A stretch of 48,063 bases of DNA, taken from NCBI GenBank assembly GCA_949282965.1, contig CASDQW010000041.1:1-48063 (forward strand). Reading direction: 5' to 3'. This stretch comes from an uncultured Lentisphaeria bacterium. Its GTDB lineage: Bacteria > Verrucomicrobiota > Lentisphaeria > Victivallales > Victivallaceae. A program made the translations under genes and the position numbers. Below the pieces are notes generated by a model. The model did no database searches. It was not told the DNA's origin and worked only from the letters and a program-made list of their open reading frames with translations. This document shows positions 34,250 through 43,002 of the stretch, in pieces (within the stretch, counting starts at the first letter, position 1; every line of letters begins with the position of its first letter).

Positions 34250-36490
34250 TCACGATTGATCGCCATCCGTTCCGGCATCGGCCTGCGCCCGCCGGATTTG
34301 AAAATCGTCCACCCAGTACCGGTCGCCGCGTCGTCCGTTGCCACCGGTAATGAAACGCCACTGTTTGATCATGCGTATGCCGGGCAATCGCCGCGTCAAT
34401 TCGCGCAGATCCACCGTCGCCGTATGCCAGCTGTCGTCGTCCCGGAGCCGCACCAGATCCAGATTTTCCACGCCGTCCTGCACCCGGTACGCGGGCGAAC
34501 CGCCCAGAGAAATTTCCAATCGTCCCAGCCGCGCATCGTCGAAAAACACCAGCGTCACACCCGCCGGCACTCCGCGTGGAATGCGGTAGCCGAACGACAC
34601 CACCGGATGCGTGGCGGGACTCCAGAACGGCGCCTCCAGAAACGCACACAGGTACGCGCCGCCCGCCGCCGGTGTATCCGGCGCCGCCGCAATGCATAGG
34701 GACTGGCCGCCGGATGCGGCGGTCTGGTCGTCCACACGCAGCACCGTATAAGGCATGTAGGTGCTGCAGAACCGGTAAAACCACGTTTCCCGGCTTTCCG
34801 GTTCAAAGTCGCAATGGAGCAGCATCTCCCCCTGTTCCGGCCGGAGGCAGAGTCCCGGCGGCACCCGCGGCGCGGTCTCCATTTCCGCCTCATACGCGCC
34901 CAGATCCGGTGCTTTTCCGGCATACGGCAACGTGACCGCTTCTCCGGCGGAAAACGCCAGCTCCCGGTCCAGCTCCAGCACGTTCCGTTCCAGATCCGCC
35001 CGCATCACCCGGAAAAGCTGCGGATCGGCGCCGATCCGGACCAGATCGCCGCTTTCGCCTTCAATGCCGAAACCGTCGAAGAAATACCGGGCATCCCGCA
35101 CCGGCACCGCCCTCCCCCGGCCATCGGATGCAACAACCGTCAACGGTTCGCCCGCATCCAGCGCGGGACTGTCCGGACGCAGCCGGAGATCATCTCGATC
35201 CCGGTCAACGAAACGCGGGTCAGCGTCCAGATTCCAGGCGAAAAGCTCCGGATACCGCGCGTCCGCTTCGGGGGTGCTCAACGCCTCGGTAACCGCTCCG
35301 GAAGGATTGTAGAACCGCACGGTATGCGGTTGGCCCGGCCCGCCCCAGATCAGATTGCGGCAAATGCGGTTCCCGGCGGGAAGGCGTTCCAGAATACGCA
35401 GGGCGGTACCGTCCCCGCCGGGGGAGTTTTCGGCAAAGATGTTGTTTTTGAACTCGTTATTCAGCGTGAGGTCCGGCAGCTCCGGCGACAGGCCGTTGCC
35501 GAAAACCAGCGCGTGCTCCAGATTGCGGAAAAAGGTGTTGTGGTAAATTCTTGATCCCCGGAGTCCGAACGGCGGCAGCACCGTCACGCCGTCATTGTAC
35601 TGATACGCCCGGGCCTCCAGCGGTGCGCCGCCGTTGCGCAGCACCACATTGCGCCGGAAGATCGAGTCGACCATGAAAATCTTGGCCATGCTCATCGCCG
35701 AAGCCGTCCCGCGAAAGGCATTGACGATCAGACAGCGTTCCATCAGCACCCGCTGCGGCGCAAACAATTCGAAGCCCCGGCTCCATTGCGCATCGAACAC
35801 ACAGTCGCGAATGACGTTGTGCCCGCTGTCATACCAGATGCCGAACGGCCGATGCCCGGCGCGGGTAATATACAACTTTTCATAGACGTTGTATGAACAC
35901 TGGAAATTATTCCACAGGTCATTCAGAATCAATCCGTCCTGAGTCGCCAACACCCGCCCGGCGTAGATGTTGCGGAACCGGTTCCGATGCGAATCGCGAC
36001 ATTCAATCGGATTGTGAAAGTCCGTCCCGTCAAAACGCAGATTGCGAAACACACTGTCGTGGACGCGGTCCAGCCGCAGCCATTTCGCCCCCGTCCCGGC
36101 ATTGGCAAAACCATCAATCACCAGATATCGCCGGTCCTGAATGCCGATCAGCACTTTTTCGTTGTAAAGCGGGTTGAACGTTCCTTCGATCCGGACACTG
36201 CCCGGTTTTTCCGCCAGGTACACCACAGGCTTTCCCGCCTCCCCGCTGCGCACGGGCGAAATGCTGCCGGCATATACCCCGGGCAGAAACACCGCCCGGT
36301 CTCCCGGCGCCAGCGCCGCATTGGCCCGGGCAATGCTCCGCCACGGATTCTTCCGGTTGCCCGGACCTTCGTCATTCCCGTCCGGCGACAGGTAATAGTC
36401 CCGGGCTCCGGCCCTGCCCGTCAGCACCAGCATCAGCAGCAGCCCCAGCAACAGCACCGGCGATTCCCGGTCGATGAACCACCGCCTCAT
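34250..36490 (-). CDS. Secreted right-handed beta-helix protein, pectate-lyase-like
   Basis: A 746-residue exported protein. A signal peptide (about residues 6-29, SPVLLLGLLLMLVLTGRAGA) is followed by the DUF1565-like opening YYLSPDGNDEGPGNRKNPW and AALAPGDRAVFLPGVY. Parallel beta-helix repeats follow with many N/H/R turns (residues 80-400), as in polysaccharide lyase family 9 and similar enzymes. From about residue 560 there is a jelly-roll carbohydrate-binding-like domain (LLHCDFEPESRETW, SLCIAA, WHTATVDLREL, YWVDDFQI). The start overlaps the nitrilase stop (ATGA). With uxaA and uxaB in the same run, cleavage of a pectic or related polyuronide outside the cytoplasm is likely. No single lyase family can be fixed by eye. 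Confidence 0.8.
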   Translation of the reverse strand: MRRWFIDRESPVLLLGLLLMLVLTGRAGARDYYLSPDGNDEGPGNRKNPWRSIARANAALAPGDRAVFLPGVYAGSISPVRSGEAGKPVVYLAEKPGSVRIEGTFNPLYNEKVLIGIQDRRYLVIDGFANAGTGAKWLRLDRVHDSVFRNLRFDGTDFHNPIECRDSHRNRFRNIYAGRVLATQDGLILNDLWNNFQCSYNVYEKLYITRAGHRPFGIWYDSGHNVIRDCVFDAQWSRGFELFAPQRVLMERCLIVNAFRGTASAMSMAKIFMVDSIFRRNVVLRNGGAPLEARAYQYNDGVTVLPPFGLRGSRIYHNTFFRNLEHALVFGNGLSPELPDLTLNNEFKNNIFAENSPGGDGTALRILERLPAGNRICRNLIWGGPGQPHTVRFYNPSGAVTEALSTPEADARYPELFAWNLDADPRFVDRDRDDLRLRPDSPALDAGEPLTVVASDGRGRAVPVRDARYFFDGFGIEGESGDLVRIGADPQLFRVMRADLERNVLELDRELAFSAGEAVTLPYAGKAPDLGAYEAEMETAPRVPPGLCLRPEQGEMLLHCDFEPESRETWFYRFCSTYMPYTVLRVDDQTAASGGQSLCIAAAPDTPAAGGAYLCAFLEAPFWSPATHPVVSFGYRIPRGVPAGVTLVFFDDARLGRLEISLGGSPAYRVQDGVENLDLVRLRDDDSWHTATVDLRELTRRLPGIRMIKQWRFITGGNGRRGDRYWVDDFQIRRAQADAGTDGDQS

Positions 36491-37500
36491 GGACGCGCCT
36501 CCGATTCCGCCCGTTGCCGTGCGTCCACGGTTTCCCGGTAATAGGCCTCCCACGGAGCGATGTGAAATTCAGCGGCGATCTCCTTGGCGGACACGCCGGG
36601 CCGGCGCGAACTCAGCAGCACCACGCCGAGCCGGTCCACTTCCGTATGGGAAACATCATCGCCGTATTTCGCCCGGGCCCGGGCCAGCGGCTCGCGGTTG
36701 TAATCCCAGTGCACCTGCAGGCAGTCGGGATTGACGGTCCGCACCACGTCCGGCCGTTCCGGCGTCCCGGTCTCCAGCGTGCGGCCCAGCGGATTCACCA
36801 CCGACGCCTCCCCGCTGAACGCCCCGATGAAGTGCGCGCCGGTGCGATAGGCCCAGTAATTCTGCATCAAATCTCCGTGATACCAGCTCGGAAACACCAC
36901 AAAATCCGGCTTCCGCGCCGCCACCTCGTGCAGCAGCTCATCAAAATTCAAATCAAAACAGATCAACGGTGCAATTCGTCCAATTTCGGTCTCCCACACC
37001 ACGGTCTCCGTCCCGTGGCGGACGCCGCCTTCCGCCTCGTAGCGCGGCAGATACTGTTTGCGGTACGGTTTTCCGACCGGGCGCCCCTCCCGGTCGAACA
37101 ACTCCGCCGTATTGTAGAAGCCGCCGCCCGGCGCCGGTTCCAGATGCGGATACACCACAAAACTGCGATACTGCCGCGCCGTCTCCCGGAAATATTCACG
37201 CAACTTTTTTCCGGCAAAGTCGTACCAGCGCCGTTTCTCCGCTTCGGTCGCCAGATTCCGCGGCAGATCGATGCATTCGGAAAACACGATCAGATCCGGC
37301 TTCTCCTTCAGAATCCGCCGCAGGTTCTCCGTATGAAAAGCCATCATCGCCCGCAGCGTTCCCGCCATATCCGCCTGCTCGTTTTCGGCGTATCGCGCTC
37401 CCACCGCGCACACCGTCACCGCCTGCGGCAACTCGCCCGCCGTTAACACTCCCAGCGGCCCGATCAGCAGCAGCACACACCCCCGCAAACGCCAGTTCAT
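36487..37500 (-). CDS. Secreted carbon-nitrogen hydrolase (nitrilase superfamily)
   Basis: A 337-residue protein with a signal peptide (MNWRLRGCVLLLIGPLGVLTAG). The nitrilase triad is visible: Glu in IVFSEC, Lys in YRKQYLPRY and Cys in LICFDLNF, with the following second Glu region normal. Most family members hydrolyse amides or nitriles in the cytoplasm; an exported form in a polysaccharide operon is notable and might deamidate or deacetylate amino-sugar or uronamide groups. ATG 37500 is preferred for the signal peptide; a GTG at 37509 overlaps the upstream stop (GTGA) and is an alternative. The length is about 50 residues over the core domain. Confidence 0.8.
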   Translation of the reverse strand: MNWRLRGCVLLLIGPLGVLTAGELPQAVTVCAVGARYAENEQADMAGTLRAMMAFHTENLRRILKEKPDLIVFSECIDLPRNLATEAEKRRWYDFAGKKLREYFRETARQYRSFVVYPHLEPAPGGGFYNTAELFDREGRPVGKPYRKQYLPRYEAEGGVRHGTETVVWETEIGRIAPLICFDLNFDELLHEVAARKPDFVVFPSWYHGDLMQNYWAYRTGAHFIGAFSGEASVVNPLGRTLETGTPERPDVVRTVNPDCLQVHWDYNREPLARARAKYGDDVSHTEVDRLGVVLLSSRRPGVSAKEIAAEFHIAPWEAYYRETVDARQRAESEARP

Positions 37501-37505
37501 GAGTC

Positions 37506-38633
37506 TCACCGTCCCAGTGATTTCCAGATCGGCTCCAGATCGATCACCCGCCCGGTCCGGGCCGCCTCGTCGCAGCTCAGCGCCACAACCGCGCTGTTCA
37601 GCCCCTCGTCACCGCTGCACAGCGGCGCGCTGCCACCGGTCATGGTTTCGAAGAGCGCCCGCATTAGAATCGGGTCGCCGCCACCATGGCTTTCCCCATG
37701 AAAATCCAGCACGGACGTCCCGGGGGCGCCGATGTTCTGATAGCGGATGGTGCCGCTGTACAATTCGACGATCATGGTGCCCTCGGTACAAGAAAAATAC
37801 ATGCGCCGTTCCGGAATGATATTGCTCATCGTGCACTGAAACTGCACCCGAATCCGATTGCGGTACTCCAGAATCGACACCTGATTGTCCATTAAGTCGG
37901 CGTCATCCGTGAACGGCGTGTCGATGCGATGGGGATCCGGCCAGGATTTATACATGTGTTCGCCGTATTTTTTCAGCAGATGCGCGTTGGACGGATTAAA
38001 ATAATCATTGCCGCCAAAAGAGGCAATCCGGGACGGCAGCGAATCACAGAAATAGTTCAGAAGATCCAGGTCATGACAGCATTTTTCCAGAATGTACGGT
38101 CCCGCCATCGCGGTATGCCGCCGCCAGTTGGTCATGGCGTAACCGCCGTGTGCGGGCGTCACATTTTCGTTGGCGTCGATGGACAGAATGCGCCCGATTT
38201 CTCCGGAGTCGAGTATCTCTTTCACCTTGCGGTAGATCGGTGCATAACGCAGCACAAAACCGGTGGCAAAGTGCCGATCCGTCCGACGGGAAGCCTCATA
38301 AATTTCCCGGCAGTCCGCCACCGTCGTGGCCAGCGGCTTTTCCGAAAACACGTGCTTTCCGGCAGCAAAACCGGCCAGAATATGTTCCTTGTGAAAGACG
38401 TTCGGAGAAAACACCATCACCCATTCCACCCCCGGCGTGCCGACCGCCTCCTCCGGCGAATCGCAAATCCGGGCGTCAGGCGTTCCCCAGAAACGCAGCA
38501 AATCCGCAGCCAGTTCCCGGTCGCGTTCATACACCGCCACCGGCTCTACCCGCCGGTCCGAAATCTTCAACAATTCCCCGAGCAAATGCCGGGCGCGGAC
38601 TCCGCCGCCGATCACTGCCACCTGAATGCTCAT
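37506..38633 (-). CDS. Gfo/Idh/MocA-family oxidoreductase
   Basis: A 375-residue NAD(P)-dependent sugar dehydrogenase. The Rossmann glycine motif is VAVIGGGVRARHLL at the N-terminus, and the family signature EKPLA appears as FSEKPLATT around residue 100. A second domain includes NWRRHTAMAGPYILEKCCHDLDLL, with the H-x2-D pair used for substrate binding and catalysis. The start was placed at 38633 because the glycine motif then begins at residue 5; an ATG at 38666 would add 11 residues. It lies 87 bases after the methyltransferase gene and overlaps or abuts the nitrilase gene. Members act on inositol, uronates or glucosides; the substrate here is not known. Confidence 0.87.
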   Translation of the reverse strand: MSIQVAVIGGGVRARHLLGELLKISDRRVEPVAVYERDRELAADLLRFWGTPDARICDSPEEAVGTPGVEWVMVFSPNVFHKEHILAGFAAGKHVFSEKPLATTVADCREIYEASRRTDRHFATGFVLRYAPIYRKVKEILDSGEIGRILSIDANENVTPAHGGYAMTNWRRHTAMAGPYILEKCCHDLDLLNYFCDSLPSRIASFGGNDYFNPSNAHLLKKYGEHMYKSWPDPHRIDTPFTDDADLMDNQVSILEYRNRIRVQFQCTMSNIIPERRMYFSCTEGTMIVELYSGTIRYQNIGAPGTSVLDFHGESHGGGDPILMRALFETMTGGSAPLCSGDEGLNSAVVALSCDEAARTGRVIDLEPIWKSLGR

Positions 38634-38720
38634 TTGCCATCCATTCCCCATTGAAAACCGCGGCACCAGCCATGCCGTCTGCCCAACACGCCCCCACCCA
38701 AATCCCGGAAAACCCCCAGG

Positions 38721-39725
38721 CTACCCGCGGTCACAGGCCCGCTGCAGTGCCAGCAAATTTTCCGGCGCGGTATCCGGCGTGACTTCACAGCCGCCCGAGA
38801 GAATCAGTTTGCCGGGCAGTCCCTTCACCAGCGCCCGCCCCTGTCGCTCAATCTCCGTCGGCGTCCCGTCCTGCAGCACGGAAACCGGATCCAGATTGCC
38901 GCACAACGTTTGTTCCGCCCCAAGATATTCCGCAAACGGCGTCATGTCCCCCACCAGATGATCGACGTCGACGATGTCCGCGCCGGTGGCGATCATCCGC
39001 GGCAGGATCGCCGTGGTGTTGCCGCAGATGTGCAGCTTGGCCAGCGCCCCCAGTTGGTGGATGTGCGCCACCAGCTTTCGCTCCAGCTCCCAGGCAAACT
39101 CCAGATAGAGTTCTTCCCCCAGCTGGGAACAGGCGGCGTCGCCGATACCGATCATGTCGGCCCCCGCTTCCACCTGCAATGTGATGAACCGTTCGGCGTT
39201 TCGGTACAGAATATCCAGCGTCCGCCGGACGGTTTCCGGCGCATCGTACAGATCCAGAAAGGCATTTTGCATGCTGCGCAGATCGCAGTATTCCGCCAGC
39301 GGCCCTTCCACCCAGCCGCAGATGGCCATATCGTCCTTCTCCAGATCACGGCGGTAAATTTCCAGTTCCCGCAGACGCCCCTGAATGCGCCGGTTTCCTA
39401 CGAAATCAATGTGTTCCAGCCGCACCAGCGACTCCACCGAGTCGAACAACACCACCTGATCCAGCGGCAGGGAATCCTCCGGATAGTCGATGTGAGCGCC
39501 GTAGGCCTCCAATTCACCGTAGGGATCGCTCATGACGTTGACCCAGTCCGAACCGAAGGCCTTCGCACAGGCGATGTTGCTGCGGCAGTGCGCCTCCGGA
39601 TCGAGAATGAAATCCCGGTAAGGCGTTCCGGTGTAACGAGCGCAGAAGCGCATCAGGATCGGCATGAACGGCACACCGTTCCGCCGTTCCCCTTTCAGAA
39701 ATCGTCCGATGAATGTTTCTCTCAC
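38721..39725 (-). CDS. URO-D-family methyltransferase, MtaA/MtbA-like
   Basis: A 334-residue protein of the same superfamily as the genes at 2118 and 24744, but with an intact methyltransferase-type zinc site: H-x-C in KLHICGNT and a Cys in LSGGCEVT about 75-80 residues later, the arrangement in methylcobalamin:coenzyme M methyltransferases. The core also has DMIGIGDAACSQLG and DVDHLVGDM. The start is GTG at 39725, in keeping with the family N-terminus (RETFIGRFLKGE). It sits 12 bases after the pseudopilin gene. In this setting it might use methyl groups released from methylated sugars or pectin methyl esters; no corrinoid protein partner is in the window. Confidence 0.82.
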   Translation of the reverse strand: MRETFIGRFLKGERRNGVPFMPILMRFCARYTGTPYRDFILDPEAHCRSNIACAKAFGSDWVNVMSDPYGELEAYGAHIDYPEDSLPLDQVVLFDSVESLVRLEHIDFVGNRRIQGRLRELEIYRRDLEKDDMAICGWVEGPLAEYCDLRSMQNAFLDLYDAPETVRRTLDILYRNAERFITLQVEAGADMIGIGDAACSQLGEELYLEFAWELERKLVAHIHQLGALAKLHICGNTTAILPRMIATGADIVDVDHLVGDMTPFAEYLGAEQTLCGNLDPVSVLQDGTPTEIERQGRALVKGLPGKLILSGGCEVTPDTAPENLLALQRACDRG

Positions 39726-39737
39726 GTTTTTAATCCC

Positions 39738-40460
39738 TCATCGTTGCGGTTGCGTATAATACGCGTAAGCCGGCTGTCCTGCCCCGACCATAGCGGTCGT
39801 GGCGATTTTGGCAAAGGAGCTGACATGTCCGTCCGCCCAGAGTACATTAGCACCGTTCTTATGCCGTGTCCAGGCAAAAACACCGTCATTATCCCACTCT
39901 TCCGTAGGACCAAATGAACCGAAACTGCTGTAATAACCGTCAATCGTATCCATCACCGTGGAGGGATGCCGGATCCCCCCCTGTTTGATGAACGGGAATC
40001 CGCCTGAACCGGGCCAGGCGTATCCCATCCAGCCGGAACGGGTATACCCCCCCATGTGCGTGGAGGAAAGTTCGAACTCCAGTCCGGCGATCACCGTACG
40101 GCCGAGATCCTTGATTGCTTCGGGGCACATGGGAACGGCCACCCATTTGTTGCCGCTGACGTCACGGGTCACCAGCCCCGGCGTATAGGCGTACATCATG
40201 TCGAACCACATCCGCCCCACGGAATTGATCGGTGTGGTGCTCGCGCTGCCGTTGCACGTGGGAAGAAAAAAAGAATCGTTGTCCGCGGAATACAGCACTT
40301 CCACGGTCCCGATCTGTTTTTCAATATTGGCGCAGGTGGTTTTCCGGGCAGATTCCCGGGCGCGGTTGAGAGCCGGCAGCAGCATGGCGGCCAGAATGGC
40401 GATAATCGCAATGACCACCAGCAACTCGATCAACGTAAAGAACAGTCTGCGGAACTTCAT
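39738..40460 (-). CDS. Pseudopilin-like protein with H-X9-DG C-terminus (cassette 3)
   Basis: A 240-residue protein with leader MKFRRLF, then [19 protein letters not shown] with Glu at +5; Phe stands where the canonical Gly would be. The C-terminus has [12 protein letters not shown] (H-X9-DG). ATG 40460 was preferred over 40481 because AAGGAG is eight bases upstream. It follows the regulator by 68 bases and precedes the methyltransferase gene by 12, so it belongs to the same transcript. Third member of the pseudopilin family in this window. Confidence 0.88.
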   Translation of the reverse strand: MKFRRLFFTLIELLVVIAIIAILAAMLLPALNRARESARKTTCANIEKQIGTVEVLYSADNDSFFLPTCNGSASTTPINSVGRMWFDMMYAYTPGLVTRDVSGNKWVAVPMCPEAIKDLGRTVIAGLEFELSSTHMGGYTRSGWMGYAWPGSGGFPFIKQGGIRHPSTVMDTIDGYYSSFGSFGPTEEWDNDGVFAWTRHKNGANVLWADGHVSSFAKIATTAMVGAGQPAYAYYTQPQR

Positions 40461-40528
40461 GATGGGAACTCCTTTTTTCATTTCTGATCATGAAATTTGA
40501 TTTACCATCTCCGTTTTTTCACATCGGA

Positions 40529-41569
40529 TCATTCCAGCACACATGGAAGCAGAATCCGACGCGGCGGACTGCCGGGATTTTCAATTCGCCGGATCACCTC
40601 GTCCAGCGCCGCCCGCCCCACCTCGCGCCAGTCAGGGAAAATACAGACGCCGGGATGTTTGCCCGGCACCAGCCGGGCTTTGCCGTCCAGCGAAATGATG
40701 CGACGATTGCGTTTGAGGTCGCCACCGACGGTCTGCCGGAAACGTTCCGCGATGTAATCGTAAGTGTCACCGCCGGTAATGTAAAACGCACCGTTCGCCC
40801 AGTCCCAGTCTTCCGGAATATTTTCCCGTTCCTGAAATTCATGCAGCCGGCACTGCCCCATCCGGTTCCAACGATACCGGAACGACTCCGCCCGTTCCCG
40901 GTGAATCTCATGCGAAGAGTGCAGTACCGTCACGGTCTTTACTCCGAGCTTCCGAAAATACGCCACCGCGAGCCCAGCGGCTTGAAACGGGTCCAGCGAC
41001 AACATCGAACACACCCCTCCGTGGCTGTCGCCGAACTCCACGCCCACCACCGGACAGGGGAGCTCCACTCCGTCCTGAATCGCCTCCTCATAATTGGCAC
41101 CCAGCAGCAGCAGAGCATCGCATTCATTGCCCGCCTCGAGCAGGGCCTGCCGGGTCGGGAGGCTGCGGTAGTCGATCTCCAGAATACAATTCTGGGTCGC
41201 GGCCCGTTCCTGCGCTCCCAGCAAGGCATAGGAGCAGTAGGTATCCAGCATGGCCGGGTTGCGTTCCAGTTTTACCGCGATGCGGCGGTCGCCGCCGCCG
41301 ACAATCATTTTGCGCGGCGGACGGACAAAGACGCCGGAACCGTGAACCCGCTCCACCAGGCCTTCGTTTTCCAGATCGACGATACAGCGCTGCACGGTGG
41401 CCACCGACAAATGGAACTCCGCGGCAAACTGCCGCAACGACGGCAGTTTCTCTCCCTGCGCAAACTCGCCGCTGCGGATCATGGCGCGCAGAAAATGATA
41501 CAGCTCCCCATAGGGACGGTCATAACTCTTCCATCTCTTCGGACCCGCGCCAACTGTTTCCGTCAACAT
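40529..41569 (-). CDS. GntR-type HTH regulator with LacI-like sugar-sensor domain (cassette 3)
   Basis: A 346-residue paralogue of the regulators in cassettes 1 and 2. The winged helix (residues 15-85) has MIRSGEFAQGEKLPSLRQFA, VATVQRCIVDLENEGLVERV and HGSGVFVR. The effector domain ends in LDGKARLVPGKHPGVCIFPDW, then ALDEVIRRIENPG and RRILLP, the common signature. ATG 41569 was chosen over 41653 because the promoter -10 and a repeat site lie between the two. Being first in the run, it probably controls the entire polyuronide operon, including uxaA and uxaB, and itself. Confidence 0.85.
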   Translation of the reverse strand: MLTETVGAGPKRWKSYDRPYGELYHFLRAMIRSGEFAQGEKLPSLRQFAAEFHLSVATVQRCIVDLENEGLVERVHGSGVFVRPPRKMIVGGGDRRIAVKLERNPAMLDTYCSYALLGAQERAATQNCILEIDYRSLPTRQALLEAGNECDALLLLGANYEEAIQDGVELPCPVVGVEFGDSHGGVCSMLSLDPFQAAGLAVAYFRKLGVKTVTVLHSSHEIHRERAESFRYRWNRMGQCRLHEFQERENIPEDWDWANGAFYITGGDTYDYIAERFRQTVGGDLKRNRRIISLDGKARLVPGKHPGVCIFPDWREVGRAALDEVIRRIENPGSPPRRILLPCVLE

Positions 41570-41642
41570 ATCGATACCTGTAAAAAAAATTGCTGTATAA
41601 TTATATGATCTTATTGATAACCAAATTGAAAGAAAAACAAAA

Positions 41643-41662
41643 AACTGTTTCAAACTGTATCA
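41643..41662 (-). promoter_or_regulatory. Operator candidate for cassette 3: tandem direct repeats
   Basis: AACTGTTTCA and AACTGTATCA lie in tandem (nine of ten bases identical, one helical turn apart), and the first contains the small palindrome GTTTCAAAC (41647-41655). They are at about +5 to +25 of the predicted transcript, the same position as the repeat site of cassette 2. Confidence 0.5.
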
Positions 41663-41673
41663 TCAACACCTTT

Positions 41674-41702
41674 ATTATAACAAAAACAAGCGTAAAAAAC
41701 AA
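41674..41702 (-). promoter_or_regulatory. Promoter for cassette 3 / polyuronide operon
   Basis: On the minus strand TTGTTT (41702-41697), 17-base spacer, perfect TATAAT (41679-41674). The leader before the regulator start is about 100 bases and AT-rich. Confidence 0.65.
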
Positions 41703-41773
41703 GTCTTTTTCCCTTTTTTCCCGGATTTTTTCAAATCCGATGGAAAAAACCGACGCGCCACTGTCCGGAACGG

Positions 41774-41801
41774 TTGCATTTTCATAAAAAACACCTATGA
41801 T
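41774..41801 (+). promoter_or_regulatory. Promoter for ZIP transporter gene
   Basis: TTGCAT (41774-41779), 16-base spacer, TATGAT (41796-41801). Transcription would begin near 41808, after the ATGs at 41797 and 41803, so the start at 41857 is favoured. Confidence 0.5.
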
Positions 41802-41856
41802 AATGCTGAGCGCAAAAACTTGGGAGCGAACTCTACCCCGGACGATCCGCACCAGA

Positions 41857-42687
41857 ATGGACATTTCGGCAACACAATTTTTCACCGTGATGCTCATGAC
41901 GCTGATCGCCGGTCTGGCAACCGGAATCGGCGGCGCCGTCGCCTTCTTCCGGCTGCCGCGTCATGAATCGGGGCGTTTTCTTTCGGCCATGCTCGGATTC
42001 TCCGGCGGCGTCATGGTCTATATTTCGCTGGTGGAGCTCATGGGACAGGCCCGCACCCTGCTCGGAGAATCATTCGGCGCACCCCGCGGCGGACTGATCG
42101 CGGTCGGTGCTTTCGCTTTCGGCATGCTGGTGACCGCGCTGATCGACAAACTGGTCCCGGAAGTGGAAAATCCTCACCACGTGCGTACATTGCAGGAGTT
42201 CAACCACGCGGAACACGCCACTGCGGATGAACGGGCCCGCCTGGGACGTGCCGGTTTGCTGTTCACGCTCGCCATCGGTCTGCACAACTTCCCGGAAGGG
42301 CTGGCAACCCTGGCCGCGGGACTGTCCGCCCCGGAGGTCGGGTGGCCGGTTACCGTGGCCATCGCGCTGCACAACATCCCGGAAGGAGTCGCCATTGCAG
42401 TACCGCTTGTTTATGCCACCGGCAACCGCCGCAAAGCCTTCGGCGCCTCGGTGCTGGCGGGACTGGCGGAACCGGCGGGAGCGCTGATCGGGTTTCTGGT
42501 GCTGCTCCCGGTGCTTTCTCCGGCGGTGCTGGCCGCGCTCTTCGCCCTCGTGGCGGGCGTGATGGTTTATATCACCTTCGATGAACTGCTCCCGATGGCG
42601 GAGACCTACGGCAAACATCATATCGCACTCGGCGGACTGATCGCGGGCATGCTGGTCATCGGTGCCGGCATGGAATTATTCCATTGA
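41857..42687 (+). CDS. zupT: ZIP-family divalent metal transporter (ZupT-like)
   Basis: A 276-residue inner-membrane protein with eight predicted helices that imports zinc and possibly iron or manganese. The two signature metal-site motifs are HNFPEG (helix 4) and HNIPEG (helix 5), both intact. A His-containing loop between helices 3 and 4 (VENPHHVRTLQEFNHAEHA) is the usual variable metal-binding loop. The start at 41857 gives the normal ZupT N-terminus; two upstream ATGs were rejected from the promoter position. It is monocistronic. A structured RNA and an orphan gene follow it. Confidence 0.9.
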   Translation: MDISATQFFTVMLMTLIAGLATGIGGAVAFFRLPRHESGRFLSAMLGFSGGVMVYISLVELMGQARTLLGESFGAPRGGLIAVGAFAFGMLVTALIDKLVPEVENPHHVRTLQEFNHAEHATADERARLGRAGLLFTLAIGLHNFPEGLATLAAGLSAPEVGWPVTVAIALHNIPEGVAIAVPLVYATGNRRKAFGASVLAGLAEPAGALIGFLVLLPVLSPAVLAALFALVAGVMVYITFDELLPMAETYGKHHIALGGLIAGMLVIGAGMELFH

Positions 42688-42747
42688 CATTTCACCCGTG
42701 GTATCCGCATATTTTCAATCCTGAGCGGCATTCTCAACTACCATAAG

Positions 42748-42775
42748 TTGATTTTAGCGAAAAAAACAGTATTGT
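42748..42775 (+). promoter_or_regulatory. Possible promoter for the structured RNA
   Basis: TTGATT (42748-42753), 16-base spacer, TATTGT (42770-42775). Moderate match; it would start the transcript about 20 bases before the first RNA helix. Confidence 0.4.
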
Positions 42776-42805
42776 ATCAGGAAAACCGAAGATTTTTTCG
42801 AGAAG

Positions 42806-42967
42806 GTAACCCGAATACGCCAAATTCGTTGAACCTCCGGGTTCGACACCAGCCGGATCGAAAGAAAACACCGACAACACCCTCAGCGTTGCCGGATGTT
42901 GTCTTTTCGTGGTTGGTGGGCCTTGGCGGGCTCGGGTTACGCGAACAGGGGACATCCGGCCCTTTTT
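42806..42967 (+). ncRNA. Candidate structured RNA / leader with alternative pairing
   Basis: The sequence folds by eye into a three-way-junction RNA. The closing helix GTAACCCGA (42806-42814) pairs with TCGGGTTAC (42932-42940), nine perfect pairs. After a 3x3 internal loop, CGCCAA (42818-42823) pairs with TTGGCG (42923-42928). Arm 1 is GTTGAACC/GGTTCGAC with a TCCG loop (42828-42847). Arm 2 is ACCAGCC/GGTTGGT (42848-42854, 42911-42917), then GAAAA/TTTTC and GACAACA/TGTTGTC (42873-42879, 42897-42903). Its apical GCCGGATGT (42891-42899) is perfectly complementary to ACATCCGGC (42952-42960), which is followed by CC and five T. That allows a pseudoknot or an alternative terminator-like hairpin. 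No known RNA family is recognised. It lies 35 bases before the next start codon, so a cis-regulatory element is likely; a free small RNA is possible. Confidence 0.6.
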
Positions 42968-43002
42968 CCACCGGAAGTCCTCCTCAACCCGGGAGAACAG
43001 CG

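Noticed and set aside
34233..34784. N-terminal extension of the alpha/beta hydrolase gene
   Set aside because: It overlaps the end of the beta-helix gene in another frame and has shadow-like composition; ATG 34232 has GGAG at proper spacing.
42748..43002. In-frame upstream extension of the small orphan gene
   Set aside because: It would translate the structured RNA region; ATG 43003 has its own GGGAG site.
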